This document shows positions 1 through 11,506 of a stretch of 64,000 bases of DNA, piece by piece. The position numbers and the translations under genes are program-made. The notes beneath the pieces are model-generated. The model was not told where the DNA came from, ran no database searches, and saw only the letters and a program-made list of their open reading frames with translations. The stretch lies in NCBI GenBank assembly GCA_021234155.1, contig JAJEKV010000006.1, positions 5,369,727-5,433,726 of the forward strand, in the 5' to 3' direction. This DNA is from Isoetes taiwanensis. Taxonomy: Eukaryota; Streptophyta; Lycopodiopsida; Isoetales; Isoetaceae. The number at the start of each line of letters is the position of its first letter. The first letter of the stretch is position 1.

Positions 1-201
1 ATGCTACATGAGCTATAATGATCTTTGTGAATGCGTGATAAAAAGGGTGTCAAACTTGATCCGTGGCTGCAATCCAAAGCAGATGGTCCTGCGAGTGGTT
101 GCAGGAAGCTCACTCGTGTTGTGATCCACCTTTATTGGCTTCCTGATCAGGAGATCTATGAGCTGAATGCCATCACCTCTGCAGGTGTTGATGATGAGTG
201 A
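1..201 (+). pseudogene. Degenerate copy of the small hypothetical gene at 4688-4930
   Basis: The first 200 bases align with 4730-4930. Both share the run from 'gagctataatgatct' through 'cctgcaatccaaag' and 'tgatccacct' to 'gcaggtgttgatga' and a TGA stop. In this copy the reading frame is broken near the start (GAG-CTA-TAA) and again by small indels, so it cannot encode the 80-residue product. The start of the copy lies outside the window. Function is unknown. It matters mainly as one half of a tandem duplication that brackets the inverted-repeat interval at 245-4349. Confidence 0.55.
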
Positions 202-244
202 ATCAGTGATGACTTGTGTACCTATTAAGGATATAATGATATAA

Positions 245-664
245 GGGTCCATTCAGACCCGTGGTTAAGTTAAGTTAAGTTAAAAAAAAATTAACTAGCT
301 AGTTTAACTTAACTATAACAATTGTATTCGCACCCAAAAGGGTTAACTTCCTATTAAATACTAAACTTAACTAGGACAAGCAAAATATCTTCACACCCAC
401 CATAGTTAAGTTAATAATTTTAACCTAACTAAACAACATGGGTTGTTGTTCAGACATTGTCCTATTAGGTTAGTACTAACCGAAATGCCTTCGCACACGC
501 CATTAGTTAAGTTACAACTTTAACTTAACTAGAATGCCTTCAGACCAGTCTAGTTAAGTTTATTGTTTTAAACTTAACCAATTGCCTTCACACATGTTCT
601 AGTTAAGTTATCTACATGTTCAATGATTTTTCTTTATTTACTTAACCATGGGTCTGAATGGGCC
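245..664. repeat. MITE-like element with TTAAGTTAA-rich interior
   Basis: The left end GGGTCCATTCAGACCC is matched in inverse at the right by GGGTCTGAATGGGCC (650-664). The interior is a degenerate series of 50-60-bp modules with TAGTTAAGTTA or its complement beside CCTTCACAC/CCTTCAGAC-type motifs, so it is itself rich in inverted repeats. No ORF is present. TAA immediately precedes the left end, but the inner right end is not followed by TAA. It may therefore be a degenerate copy, or one terminal portion of the larger interval 245-4349. Confidence 0.5.
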
Positions 665-669
665 TGTGG

Positions 670-3600
670 TCCTCATTATAAAGCTGCAGAAAAATCTCAT
701 TAGACTTCTATTTTATCAAATTACACATATAAATGCACCTAGTCTGTGGTAGAAAGAGAGACCACAGATTTAACATGAACAACCATTAGTATATCACATG
801 TTATACAATGTTAAACTTGTTAATATAACTTGTTTTCACCTGTCCAATGTTAGGTTGCCCCCAATTTTTCACAAAGTATCTATATGCTGACATAGTAATT
901 ATCTAGTATCTAGGTAATCCATATGCCATATGGTATGACTTCTTACTCCAGTGCAGGTTTAGTTGGAGGGATCCTGCCAATATCTCCTTGCACCTCCTGC
1001 CATACTACGCTATTGCAGCTTATCTTTACCTTGTATCATTATAGAGCAAGCATGTTGTTATATCCTCCATGATGAAGCGCCTCCAGCATTTACATTATGC
1101 ACAGACGTGGGTTAGCCCTTTGATGGCATACTAAAAGCCAAACATTGTTATGGGACATATCTCAAATTTTCAAAACTCACGGTGTTGACCATATGGGCCT
1201 GTGCTATCAGACTAATGGATGTTTAGTGCAATTTTCCAAACAACTACATCCCTAGCATACAACATACTCATCATGTTAGTGCCGTTCAACACATCTACCG
1301 TTATTCCCTAAAGGTAGACCCTTAGAGAGCTCAGGGCCATAGATGAAAGTGCCATCAACCAGTGGTACCTTTCCAATCCCAATACCACCAATAGTGTGTG
1401 GTGCCTATTTTTGGCTACACTTCTTTCAGGCAGCAAAGATTCCGTCTTCTTGCCCATTCTAAGAGGTGAACATGTATTCAAGGTTAATATTATACGAGGC
1501 CAAATCTACAAGTACCACACGTACACTTTTACTCTATAGTCATACGTTCACAGATTCCTTTTACCTTAGTCAAACCATCAAACCTGTATTTTATGGGGCA
1601 AGGTCCGGTGCCCTTATTACTTAAACTGTACAGAACCGTAGTATTAAACATATGGGCCTGTGCTATCATACTAATGGATGTTTAATTGGTATACAAGAAT
1701 GCTCATTCCTGGAACATTCTTGGAACAAGAAACTCACCTTCCTGTTACTGGAGCATGGTCATGGAAGTGAAGGCAGAAGGGAAAGACAATTAAAGAAAAA
1801 TTAAACTAATCTACATATGCCAGCACCAAATCTTAGGATACTAAATAAATTGGTGTTGTACAGCAATCTATCTCAGACACGAGAACATCCAACTATAAAA
1901 CAATCTACATCCATATGAATAACCTCCTTATCCAATGGTAACTACTACTCTGCCACATAAACTACTAGAACTAGCAGCAAACGTACACCAAAGGCAAAGA
2001 TATGCAGAGCCGACTCTGCTCAAAGGCTTATTCCATTGTCCAGAGCACCAGAACATTGCTGCAATCCTCTGCCTGGTTGCCTCTATAAAATATCCAGGGC
2101 TCATTATATGAAAGGTCGGCAGTTTGTAGCCTGTTGAGCTCCCTTACAGATGATTCCTATACATGTTGGGAAATGGAAGAACAAGCATGCTGCCAAGCTG
2201 GGGAGGAATGGTACCTGAGAGATTATTTTGGTCAATGTCCAAGTAAATCATCTATTGCACTTAAGCTGAACAGGGTTAGAGCCAGAAAGGGAATTTCCTC
2301 CCAAATCCAGATGAGCCAAGGAAGTAAGGTTACTCATTTCTGAAGGGATTGGACCTGACGAGAAGTTGTTCCAGAAAAGTTCTGGAGATGGTATCAATGT
2401 CTGAAGGATGTCTAACTTGTGAGCCTGTCATCTCCAATGCAATGTCTCAAGTAATGTCAGTATCCTCCCCATTCAGTAAAACTCCAATATATTTGATTCT
2501 GTCCCATACAGATGGTGTTCAATGGAGATAACAAAAGAGAGCATAAAGTTGAAAAAATTTAACACAATTGTGTACAACATGTTGTAGAACAGCAGAAATG
2601 TAATGAACACAATGTGCCCTCCATGTCCAGGAAGATCCCCTCCACACCCTCCACGTTCCTGCAAGTAATTATAAGACACATGAACAATAAGGCTTATGGA
2701 ATTAAACTAGGCCCTTGCTATCTCTTAAAAATTAAATGATCTGGTCACATAGCTGCATCCTATCTGTGCTTAAATCTGTGCAACAAAGGGTGTGACGTGC
2801 TGCTGTAAGACATAGCCCTGATCATGGGATGGCTAGTCTACTCTATGTATGTCTAACAGATCTGAGCCAGGGCAGAAACTATTACGAAGGAATAAGCTGT
2901 GTGCATTTGGTCTGATACCCTTTAATCTATTTGGTAAACATATCATTAATATGGCCCGCACTTGTGTTCAGGATCTATACTAAGGTGTAAGTATAGGTTT
3001 TTTGCAATACAAATTTGACGTGGATGGGTTGCATGGCATGCATAGCTAGCTATCTAGCTTCTGATACAAGTCACTTTAACTCTGATACATATTTATAAGA
3101 TAGGCCTTTACTGAATAGGTCTGTAAATAACTGATACAGTGGTAAAAAATAGTTTAAGAGTGTGCATGTCAATTGATATTCTCATTCCGTTTGGTAAGAC
3201 TTGTGGGCAGATCGTATGGATCTTATTCTGGATAAGTGAACTCGCAGTGCATGGCATGTGTAATCCCAGCTGTTACAAACTAGAATAGCATAGGATACAG
3301 GCCTGGGAATGTGTAACTGGCATCTCGCTCCCTATCCATTATTTTCAGAATGGACTTAATGGTAAAATTGAATTACTATAGATAGGATTCCATGATTGGT
3401 AGTTCGAATTTTGGCTTCAAACAAGACTGTTTTAATTGCTCAGATTGATTAGCCCCTCAGTTCTATAAAACTGGGTAATCTGGGAATCAGAATCAGAAAA
3501 GCAATTAATTAAAACCAACCCACAGCCAGTCCACAGCAGCTGGGCCCTCACTCAACAAAGTGAAGTCTAAAGCCTGAGAGAAACATGTATAACTGATCTC

Positions 3601-4080
3601 TTTAGTTGTGTACAACTGAGACTTAGAAATGTCTCTTTAAGGGAAGTGAATACATAAGGTGAATTAACTTCTGAATGTAAATGACTGACTGGAATAGTAG
3701 AATAATATGGTAGCCTCATCCTTAATACTTCCATTTGCAGCATATATTTCTTTTCAAATAATTCTCTACGCAGATGAAGGTACATATCAACGCATCTTGC
3801 CTCTGACTTGTTGCTACACATGGGAAGCAAGGGAAGCAAGCTCGGTTGAATAAAACCAGAATACGAATGCATCAATGCATCAATGAGCCAATGAGCAAGA
3901 ATGCATCAATGCAACAATGAGTCACGAAGAGCAATGATGAGTTTAAAAAATACATGTTCATCCCTATCTGAGGAGCTTCGATTCCCTGCATCACGCCCTC
4001 CACGCCCACGAATCCGACCTCGCCCACGACCTCCTCGATCCATATCTCTGCTCGCCCGCGCGTCAGAGTCCGCATTGCTT
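670..4080. other. Gene-free stretch inside the inverted-repeat interval
   Basis: No supported coding region on either strand; the short ORFs show no recognisable domain and no codon structure. A roughly 35-bp direct repeat beginning 'catatgggcctgtgctatca' occurs at about 1190-1226 and 1649-1685. A proline/arginine-rich open frame near 3960-4092 is a low-complexity effect of a CCACGCCC-type sequence rather than a gene. Confidence 0.4.
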
Positions 4081-4643
4081 AACTGGAGCTAAAGTCACCT
4101 CGACGAGGTCACAATAAGTTTTAATATTTTGTAGTTAAAATTTTAAGGTCCAGTTAAATCGATGTTAACAAGATGTTAACTACGATGTCGAGTCTGAGGA
4201 ACAATTTGTTAACATTTTTGGTTAAAAAAAAAGATAACTACGACCAACTTAATTTCTATAATATTAACTTAACTTAACTTGAAGTGTGAAGACAATTGTA
4301 GTTAAAAGTGCTAACTTACCTTAACTTAACGGTGGGTCTGAATGGACCCTAAGTACTTCTGGAATATGTAAGGACGTATAAGCATAACGAATATTATTTG
4401 ATATATCGAACCTGAGCAATTTGTAACGGTGTGCTCTTCGACCTCCACTTTTTCAAGCACACCTAATTTCAAGCACACCTAATTTACTCAAGCACAAATA
4501 CTTTTACCTTACTAAAATCCAAGATACAAAGCACATATCCATATAAAATATACATTATACTTGTACATGTACATGACTGTTGTATACGCTCAATAATGAC
4601 GCTACAAACTACCTCAATAATTCACATCAATAATTTTACTTCA

Positions 4644-4652
4644 CTATAAAAG
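4644..4652 (+). promoter_or_regulatory. Probable TATA box of the small ORF at 4688
   Basis: CTATAAAAG lies 36-44 bases upstream of the ATG at 4688, leaving a very short leader. The start context CTCCCATGG is favourable for plant initiation. Together these suggest a genuine core promoter. No other element is recognised upstream. Confidence 0.4.
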
Positions 4653-4687
4653 CATCTCCATTCGGGGCTAGAGTTCATTCATCTCCC

Positions 4688-4930
4688 ATGGATTATTCGC
4701 CTTCTTCTGTTCACCACATCGAGGCGGTCAAGTGCTCAATGAGCTACAATGATCTTGTCGGTTGCCAAGATAGGGGTATTCTTCTTGATCCCTACCTGCA
4801 ATCCAAAGTGAATGGTGCTGATATTCGTTGCCCCGGGTTGATTCGTATTATGATCCACCTCATTTGGCTTCCCGAGCGCAATAGCTATGAAATACCAGGG
4901 ATCACTCCAGCAGGTGTTGATGAAGATTGA
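4688..4930 (+). CDS. Small hypothetical protein, 80 residues
   Basis: Uninterrupted 80-codon frame from ATG (context CCCATGG) to TGA, preceded by a TATA-like box and followed by AATAAA-like sequence near 5025 (gcaataaaaatt). I do not recognise the family. The protein has no signal peptide or membrane segment that I can see. It has a hydrophobic middle (about residues 50-60, RIMIHLIWLP) and an acidic end (GVDED). A broken homologue occupies 1-201 in the same orientation, so the locus is a tandem duplicate. The retained frame, short promoter and conserved C-terminus argue for a real or recently real gene. It could also be a domesticated transposon fragment. Confidence 0.45.
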   Translation: MDYSPSSVHHIEAVKCSMSYNDLVGCQDRGILLDPYLQSKVNGADIRCPGLIRIMIHLIWLPERNSYEIPGITPAGVDED

Positions 4931-5062
4931 ATCACCTGTTCAGCAATGTATATTGTAGTGATGTTCTGGCATATAAGATATAGTAATGCATAAGAGCACT
5001 TGTATTAATCTATACAAAGTAGAGAGCAATAAAAATTAACTACTTTAATGTACCTTGAAGAC

Positions 5063-8000
5063 TCAAGTTTCATCTCCATCTTCTGAGGCCTCTTTAGCCA
5101 ATAGTTCCTGCACCTGGATTCCTACGCTAGCGGGGATCACAACCAATAATGGCTTCGGTTCAACTAACCATGCATAGTCTATCGTTTTGAAAGGCTGATA
5201 GCGTGGTCTGTCATTAGGATTCGGCCTCCACTTTTTATGCCAGCAGTCCCGATACTGTTGAGCATATGCGGTACCTTTCCTAGCCACGGGCTCCCACCAA
5301 GACACAAAAACCTCATTATAATGAGGGGCAGTGGGGTCTTGTATAGGATCCTCCTCTGCATAGGCTACCCATGTAGGACATGCATCTGCCGGTCTTACAA
5401 GCAGAAACATATCTTTTTGTACATCTTGGTATGGGTCAAATATCTCCACTGCATTCTTGGGTTTATCCTTAGCAGGTCCGACATAGGCAGGTGAAGCGTC
5501 ATATCGATCGACCTGAATAGATTCAGGCTCTTCAAGCACAACTTGCCTTGTTTGAGGCCAGAAGTTCTGAATTTCTGCATTGCCCGGGGGTACTTCACCT
5601 AGCACACGCATCACTTCGCACCAGTAGTCCATGACCTCATTCATGTAGGTATTGGACCACGAGTTCACACCAGCCCTGGAGATATTAGCCCAATGCATCA
5701 TGTACTTCGCAATGGACGACCTCAATGCTCCTATGTCTTTGAGGCTTGCATATGGCTTGACAGTCTTGGACGAGCCAATCGGTATCTTTGGCAAACCAGT
5801 GTCATCTGCTTTCCACATCCGAATACCCTTTTCTGGCAACCATTCTCTATGATCAGGTCTTATCTTGTAATACATTACTGGCCACCCATCATTCATGCAG
5901 AATTTAAACAATAAGGGCTCCAAGTGACCAACCAAACGGTCCTTCTTATCAGGAATGTATCCTTTTACGAAACCCTTCCAATCGGGAACCTCGGTAACAA
6001 GGTATGGTGTCGATGCCTTTGTGCTACATTCTCGGAAGTGTTGCATTAGTTCTGGAATAGTTAGAGCATCCGACCTGCGCATTAACGTTGAATAGTTACC
6101 GAAGAGCGCATCAATGTCATCATGAGTGTGGCCTACCATCATGAAGCCAACCTGTATTTGATCAAAAACACCCAACCACACAAGATAGGATAGATAAGAG
6201 AAGAGATATCTGTTCTTGTTCTGCCCCGCGCAGTTGTCTAGCTGCAAGTAGAGCCACCTAGGTAACCTCTTAAGGTGCGCTGGTTGCTTAGGAGGTGCTA
6301 AAAAGTCTTCCCCAGTGCAATTGTTTTTTTCGTCCTCAACCCCGCACTGTTGAGGAGTGCGGTTCCCCACATGCCCTCAGGCCGAGCTTCTTCTCTCAAA
6401 TGGCCCCAATTGTCTTCAGAAGTGTCCTCCGGTGTTTTGATAGCATGATTCAAGGAACCAACATGAAAATTTGAATCATCCTTTCAAAGGTCGAGTGAGA
6501 AATGTCCTAAGGCACCTGTGCCATGGCCATGCATCAGTGCACCAGTCACGCTAACTTTCAAGCATTCACCTCTCCATACCGATTTGGCTAATTTCTCCAG
6601 TCTTGGAATCATAGTCTTGTTTTGGTCCATCTTATCATGTATGACAGTGAGCGCCTGATCTGGTGATCGATGGGACAAAGCTCTCCATGACCAGTACAAG
6701 CTCCTACAAGAGATCTGGGCTGTCATGTGTTCCTTCCTTTCCATCTGCAATTCTCTTCTCTCCCGTGGATCTATGGTCTTAGCCATTTTCTCTTTTATTA
6801 CAATACAGGTATTGCACTTGGAGAAAGCTGTCATCTTTGCTATTGCAACCTCTGTGTGATTTTGCTTCCACCCACGTGAGAATGAAGAATGAGAGACGTG
6901 CTTGCCCATCATCTCCATCACATTGGCGTCCACCTCTTGAAGAATGTCTTTTTTGGTTAGGACAGAGGGGAGCCTCTTCACATTCTCTCTCATCCCTTCA
7001 GTAGTGATTTTCGATCTGTGGGGCATCGTCTCAGCATTCTCATCTATGTACATAGAAAGCAGGGTCGTTCCTGCTAGAGTGCGAGGCCTCGGCTTTTTCG
7101 AGCCCGTGTTACCATGTTCAGCAACTCTGTGACCAGCAAGGAAAAGTCTTCGCCACTTATAGAAAGTGGACATTGGAATACCATAGGCCCTATGCCATGC
7201 TTTCAAGCATACCTACTTGTTATTTAGCACGAGCTTCTGGACCAGTCTGTTCTCTGAACAGACATCTAACATGTTGAAAACAAATGTGGTCCTGTCTGAA
7301 GCACTCAAGTTCCAATAGAAACTACGCATACACCTAATCTCGGCTGTTGAGAAGTTTGCGCAGCATCTTCGCATGCAACAAAGCGAAGATTTAAAGTCTA
7401 AAATGGAAGCTGTCGTGATCTTTCTCTCAGCTTTAGTGGCCATAGCAGGTGAACGTGGAGTCCGGTTCACCATTTTGTACATCCTCTTGGGTACCTTTTC
7501 AACCTCAATTTGCATGGTATAGGGTTCTGCTTCAATGACTGTCTGTTTCACAGTCTTTATGAGTGTCGACACAGCAACATTGTCTACTAACACCAAAGCA
7601 ATCGGCCACCTGACCAAGTCATGCAACTGTGGCATTTCAGCACAAGCTTGGCATCGCATAGTCGGCCTATCTGGCATAGGGAATGTCTTCATTATGGTTG
7701 CCGCCAAGTAGTCTTCTCCCAATCTCATGTCACCAATTGCCTGATTAGGGTTGATGAAGATGATCACGCCAAGGGCATACGGCATATTGCAGCAGTCATG
7801 CAAGAGTGTGCAACTTTTCTCTACTAGCTCGTCCCTTGAAATGCCGTCTTCGCGATACTTTTTCCCGGAGGGGCTTTCCTGTGCTTGCAACCCCTGCCAA
7901 TCAATTTTTTTTATCTGTGCTGGCAGTGTGGATATGTCAGGTTCTTCCGTAAGGGTAGCTATCCACCGTGCTGGCCACAAAATAAAACTCCCTAAAGAAT

Positions 8001-8193
8001 CCACGAGCGTTGTAAATTCCGGTTCAGGATATGGCAAGCCAATACTTCCGTCGACAACAACTTCCATAGACACTACTACGCTATCTTTCAGCAAGGGCAA
8101 GTTATGGTGCTTGTCGAAGCTATGTACTTTTCCCTCGCCCACTTTGACTCCATCGAATAGTATGGACTTCGAGCCAGCCATGCCTGCAAGCAC
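5063..8193 (-). pseudogene. Transposase-like gene: DUF8039-like, zinc/HTH and DUF7869-like DDE domains
   Basis: One long minus-strand gene read 8193 to 5063. N-terminal part: VVVSMEVVVDGS followed by LPYPEPEFTTLVDSLGSF and LWPARW, resembling the DUF8039 segment found in plant CACTA-type proteins. Then come a Cys-containing stretch (CCMRRCCANFS) with FYWNLSASDR, an HTH-like block (GIPMSTFYKWRRLF) with EHGNTGSKKPR, and a possible first acidic motif DKMDQNKT. The last third has LQLDNCAGQNKNRYLF and VGFMMVGHTHDDIDALF, the D-N...NKNR and GHTHxDID signature of DUF7869-like proteins, presumed RNase-H-fold transposases. Breaks: in-frame TAG at 7211-7213 (frame continues unchanged), TGA at 6484-6486, and a frame change near 6370. 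The order and spacing of blocks look full length. These breaks could be introns only if splice sites were found; none is obvious. It is transcribed away from the ParB/methyltransferase gene, with which it shares a 1.5-kb palindrome-rich upstream region. Confidence 0.75.
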
Positions 8194-8402
8194 AAAGGTC
8201 GTTAGTGCTTAGAGAAAACGCCACCGCGATGTCACCGAGCACTTTCTGCTCGTCTAAAGCATAAGCCACAGACAAACCTCCTTCAAGCAAGGATCAGTGA
8301 TTAGCAGGATCGCGGCCGCGATCTGGTTGAACAACCCGTGGGTTGTGTGGTCGTCCTGAAGAAGACAGACATGTTAAGACCATAATCAACAAGACAAGTG
8401 TC

Positions 8403-8655
8403 TATTTATAGGTACCTTAGTCTAGATTATGCTGCGCAAGATCGCCTTTGCGATCCGGACGAGTACTAGCTGTGCCGTTCCGATGACCTGCATCAGAGGA
8501 AGATGAATCAATAAGACAAGTGTCTATTTGTATGTACCGGCTAGTTACATCCAGAGCATTTATAGGTACCTTAGTCTAGAATATGTTGCGCAAGATCGCA
8601 TTCGCGATCCTGACGACTACTAGCTGTGTCGTAAGGATGACCTGCATCAGAGATG
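8403..8655 (+). repeat. Direct duplication of ~100 bp, each copy with one palindrome
   Basis: The block 'tttataggtaccttagtctaga' - 'tgcgcaagatcgc' - N4 - 'gcgatcc' - 'tactagctgtg' - 'gatgacctgcatcagag' occurs at about 8406-8503 and again at about 8560-8655. The four central bases of the palindrome differ between the copies (CTTT and ATTC) while the arms are retained. That suggests the arms, not the centre, are what is kept. 'agacaagtgtctattt' is also repeated, at 8393 and 8514. Confidence 0.7.
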
Positions 8656-9216
8656 AATCACATCAACGTCTAAAAACAGGAACATCTCACGAATTGTTCA
8701 GAGAGGCAATCTTAATTCCCAAATTAAAACGGGATTTGATTTAACAGACACAAAGAAGGTGTGCATGCGGTACATTTAAATGAAAACACAATTTAATGAA
8801 TGAGCTTGCCTGTCTTTGGCCTTTAATGAATTCAAGAACGTAAAATATGCTTAGTTGCCTTCAAATTCAGACGAGCGCCTTTGGAATCCACCATAGCGTC
8901 CTCAATTTCATTCGATCGCCTGTATGTTTCCACTCCGGCGCCTCAAGAGAGTCCTTCCCAAGCTTTGCTACAATGAAAGTCTTCGAGGGTCTTTCCGCTC
9001 CATGAATTGCATTTGAATTTCAAAACAATGTCCTTTTGACGGGCCTTTTTGATGCCGTATTGTCCCTGTCCCTATCCAATTAAAACTGACGTGCCGTGGG
9101 TGGTTTGTTGTCCTTTCCGCGGGGCCTGCAGTCCTCCTGACACAAACTCTCACGAGTCACTTTCCGGTACGTTTTCGACGTGGGTGTGGATATTTGGAGG
9201 AATGGAGAATATGCCG

Positions 9217-9345
9217 CCCGTCATAATGACGCCACCTGTCATAAATGCTTGTCATAATGACGCCGCCCCTCATAATTACGCCGCCGGTCATAATTACGCA
9301 TCCCGTCATAAATGCCCCGGCCATAATGGCGCCACAGCCCTCAGA
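9217..9345 (+). repeat. Array of short CGTCATAATGACGCC-type repeats
   Basis: About eight degenerate units built on GTCATAATKACGCC or CATAAATGC follow each other at roughly 16-18-bp spacing between the minus-strand transposase gene and the plus-strand ParB/methyltransferase gene. The core GTCATAATGAC is nearly palindromic. No coding sense is supported on either strand. A regulatory or transposase-binding array is possible but unproven. Confidence 0.6.
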
Positions 9346-9712
9346 GAAGGTATTTTCCGCGATTTTGTTTAGCATAGCTATCATCATAGTTGTTACTATG
9401 TTTTTTTAGGATAATTAGATGGTCGACAGGATCGCGACCGCGATAGTTGCGACCACGACCTTTCCTCTTTTTTGGAAAGTAGTGCTTACAACAATCACGG
9501 CCGCGATTGTGGTGACCATTACATGTACAATGTAATGCCCTCAGTGTTCGTAAGGAATGCGGCCGCGTTTCTTACCAGCACAATGGTGAGATACCGCCAT
9601 TAGAGAGTTAGTTCTTACCTTGCTACTGCTCAACCGGATCGCGGCCGCGATCTTCATGAGCAACTTCTTCCAGTAACTAGTGTATCTAACCTGTGTTCAA
9701 TTACTATTGCAG

Positions 9713-11234
9713 CGCTGGATCTTTTCCGCGGCCCCAATGTAGAACCGATCAGAATCGTAACACCTGATAGAAGCCGGAAGTGGTGTGTGGAAATTTCGCA
9801 AGCCAAACCACATGTGGCTGGAGACCGCCGAAAGGATCTGTGTTTGTTCTTCAGGACAGGCAAGGGTTCAGAAGATTACGAGCAACTAGGAATAGTTATT
9901 GCTATGCAGGAAGGCACCAAAAATAATGTACAGGATGCAATAATTTGCAGCGTGGAAGATACTCATCAGCTTCAGTTTGTTGAGTACGTGTTGCGGTGGC
10001 AGAATTATGATCCATCGATTATGATTGCGAGTAGAGTCAATAAACCGGCAAGCTGCAAGGGGATGCCCACCAGTGCAAAGGGATTTGGGTGGATACTGCC
10101 ATCATATGATTCGTTGGGCTTGTCTGGTATAAAGTGTAACAAGGATATACTTGTTGGATTTAGTATGTGCAGAAAGGGTCTTCTGCTGATAAGAAACCTC
10201 CTTCTGCTGCTTTGAAGGCTACTAAGGACAACAAACTGCCTTCAAGAATGGACACCAACTGGCTCAGAGCTGTTGCCAAGAAGAAATCCGTGGCCCCTCT
10301 GCAGGCTATTGGCGAACTATCCACTCCAAAGGATACTATACTCCCCATAGAGGTTATCCCCTCAGCAAATATTGGTTGTTCTACCGTAGTCCATCCTGCA
10401 GCTCCCGTGATGCTTATGCCACCTCCCGCCAGAGACTCTGAGGCAGTAGAAGAACAGCCAGCAAAGAAGATAAGGACATTGAAGATCAAGTTTCCAAAGG
10501 TGAACACGGATGACAGTGCACAGCCTTCGACATCTTCTACTCCTTCCTCGTCCACCAAACCAACAACTACTAGCCACATGTTGACCTGGCCAACTGCTGT
10601 GCGAATGCCAGAAGAATTAAAGTTTTATCCAAATAAAGAAAAGAAACTAGCTCAGGAGACAGCCTCTAAACTAGACGAGTTCAAAAAGTATTATCCAATG
10701 GGTGTAAACTGGTTCCAAAAGGTCAGTATTTTCGATTGCGAGCCAGCTCCCGCAAATATGACACATAGAGTTCGCTCGAATGACCATGTCCAGACCCTGA
10801 TAAAGAGCTTCAAAAAATACCCAACGGAGGTTCTTACGTCTGCCGATGTCGTTCCATTCGATCCAGTAACAAGGTCAGTTATATCATATTCATTTCTCTC
10901 TTGTATTATTGATTTTATATCAATATGCTATCCATGCAGTAAATTAGTCACTTGGTCCCGCCCTGAAAAACTGTTAAACAAGAAATTCTTTATTATTTCT
11001 GGTAATCACAGCATCTTTGCTGCACAGTTTTTATGCACTTACATAGGTAATGTCGAACAAAGGCTGGAATTTGCGAAAGCATATGCAAAAAGAAGAAGTC
11101 GTGTGTTAAATGGGAACCTCTCCAACAAGGAATACATTCAGATTTATATACAGTGCAACGATGTAATCGCAGAAACCGTATACAAAGAGCCACTCATTGA
11201 AAAGCTCCAACAACTAAGAAACCAGCACAAGGCA
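9713..11234 (+). pseudogene. 5' part of ParB/methyltransferase-like gene (split by insertion)
   Basis: Coding begins after a probable 3' splice site (ttactattgcag) at 9712 and reads LDLFRGPNVEP through about 10150; no recognised domain in this part. The frame then shifts near 10160 to a low-complexity Lys/Ser/Pro linker (from QKGSSADKKPP). A ParB/sulfiredoxin-like segment follows: HRVRSNDHVQTLIKSFKKYP, a probable 66-bp intron (10874-10939, GT...CAG), then KKFFIISGNHSIFAAQ, comparable to the ParB box that normally reads G-x-H/R-R-x-x-A. The frame runs ...QLRNQHKA into TSD GGCA (11231-11234), where a 10-kb element interrupts it. It resumes at 21222. In bacteria and phages ParB-like domains bind DNA or hydrolyse CTP and often accompany DNA methylases. 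The ParB call rests on fold-level motifs and is less sure than the gene continuity. Confidence 0.6.
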
Positions 11235-11319
11235 GGGTAAAAGCACGCTGTGGTGTTCCAATTCGGCTGTCCCCCCTGTCCCCCCAAAATGTGGCATTGC
11301 ATCCACCACTTTTGTGGTA
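11235..11319 (+). repeat. Left terminal inverted repeat region
   Basis: Begins GGGTAAAAGCAC; 21 bp match the inverted right end with two changes. A second patch, CCACCACTTTTGTGGTA at 11303-11319, matches the inner edge of the right end in inverse (TACCACAAAGGTGGTG at 21147-21162). Between them lies a C-rich tract. Confidence 0.8.
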
Positions 11320-11506
11320 TGAAACTATAATTATGGCACCGCTCAGCTGCCGTTATTTAAGAATAGAGTCCCAATTTGTGGGGAAAATTCTAATTTCAAA
11401 AACTAAAATTCAAATTCAAATTCCTATTCTTTGGCCCCTTCCTGTTCTTTGCCTACGTCCTGTTCTTTGGCTCCCTCCCTGCTGCAAGCTCCAATCCATT
11501 GTGGAT

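Larger units (their letters stand above)
245..4349. mobile_element. TAA-flanked 4.1-kb inverted-repeat interval, possibly PIF/Harbinger-like or two MITEs
   Basis: GGGTCCATTCAGACCC at 245-260 is matched in inverse by GGGTCTGAATGGACCC at 4334-4349, exact over the 16-bp end. TAA is present outside both ends (242-244 and 4350-4352). A TAA/TTA target duplication with G-rich termini is typical of PIF/Harbinger-class elements and Tourist MITEs. The right end also carries TTAACTTAAC tracts (4255-4335) like those of 245-664. No transposase ORF was found inside. Two independent MITEs of the same family in opposite orientation would look similar, so the single-element reading is tentative. Confidence 0.4.
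8308..9652. repeat. Cluster of seven GC-rich palindromes (GATCGC-N4-GCGATC type)
   Basis: Palindromic cores lie at 8308-8323, 8440-8455, 8594-8609, 9430-9444, 9491-9510, 9550-9575 and 9637-9652. Most fit GATCGC-N4-GCGATC, and several have GGCC at the centre, creating GCGGCCGC. Arms extend further in some copies: 9422-9456 is flanked by GGTCG and GCGACC, and 9550-9575 is bounded by GTAAG and CTTAC. Two more copies lie at 21305-21318 and 22735-22748. All nine lie outside the inserted 10-kb element, so they belong to the outer locus. They stand out strongly against AT-rich surroundings. They could be protein-binding sites, subterminal transposon repeats, or tiny palindromic insertions. Confidence 0.7.

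Noticed and set aside
3872-4092. Arg/Pro-rich ORF and its antisense ORF
   Set aside because: Short, low-complexity, overlapping on both strands, with no family resemblance.
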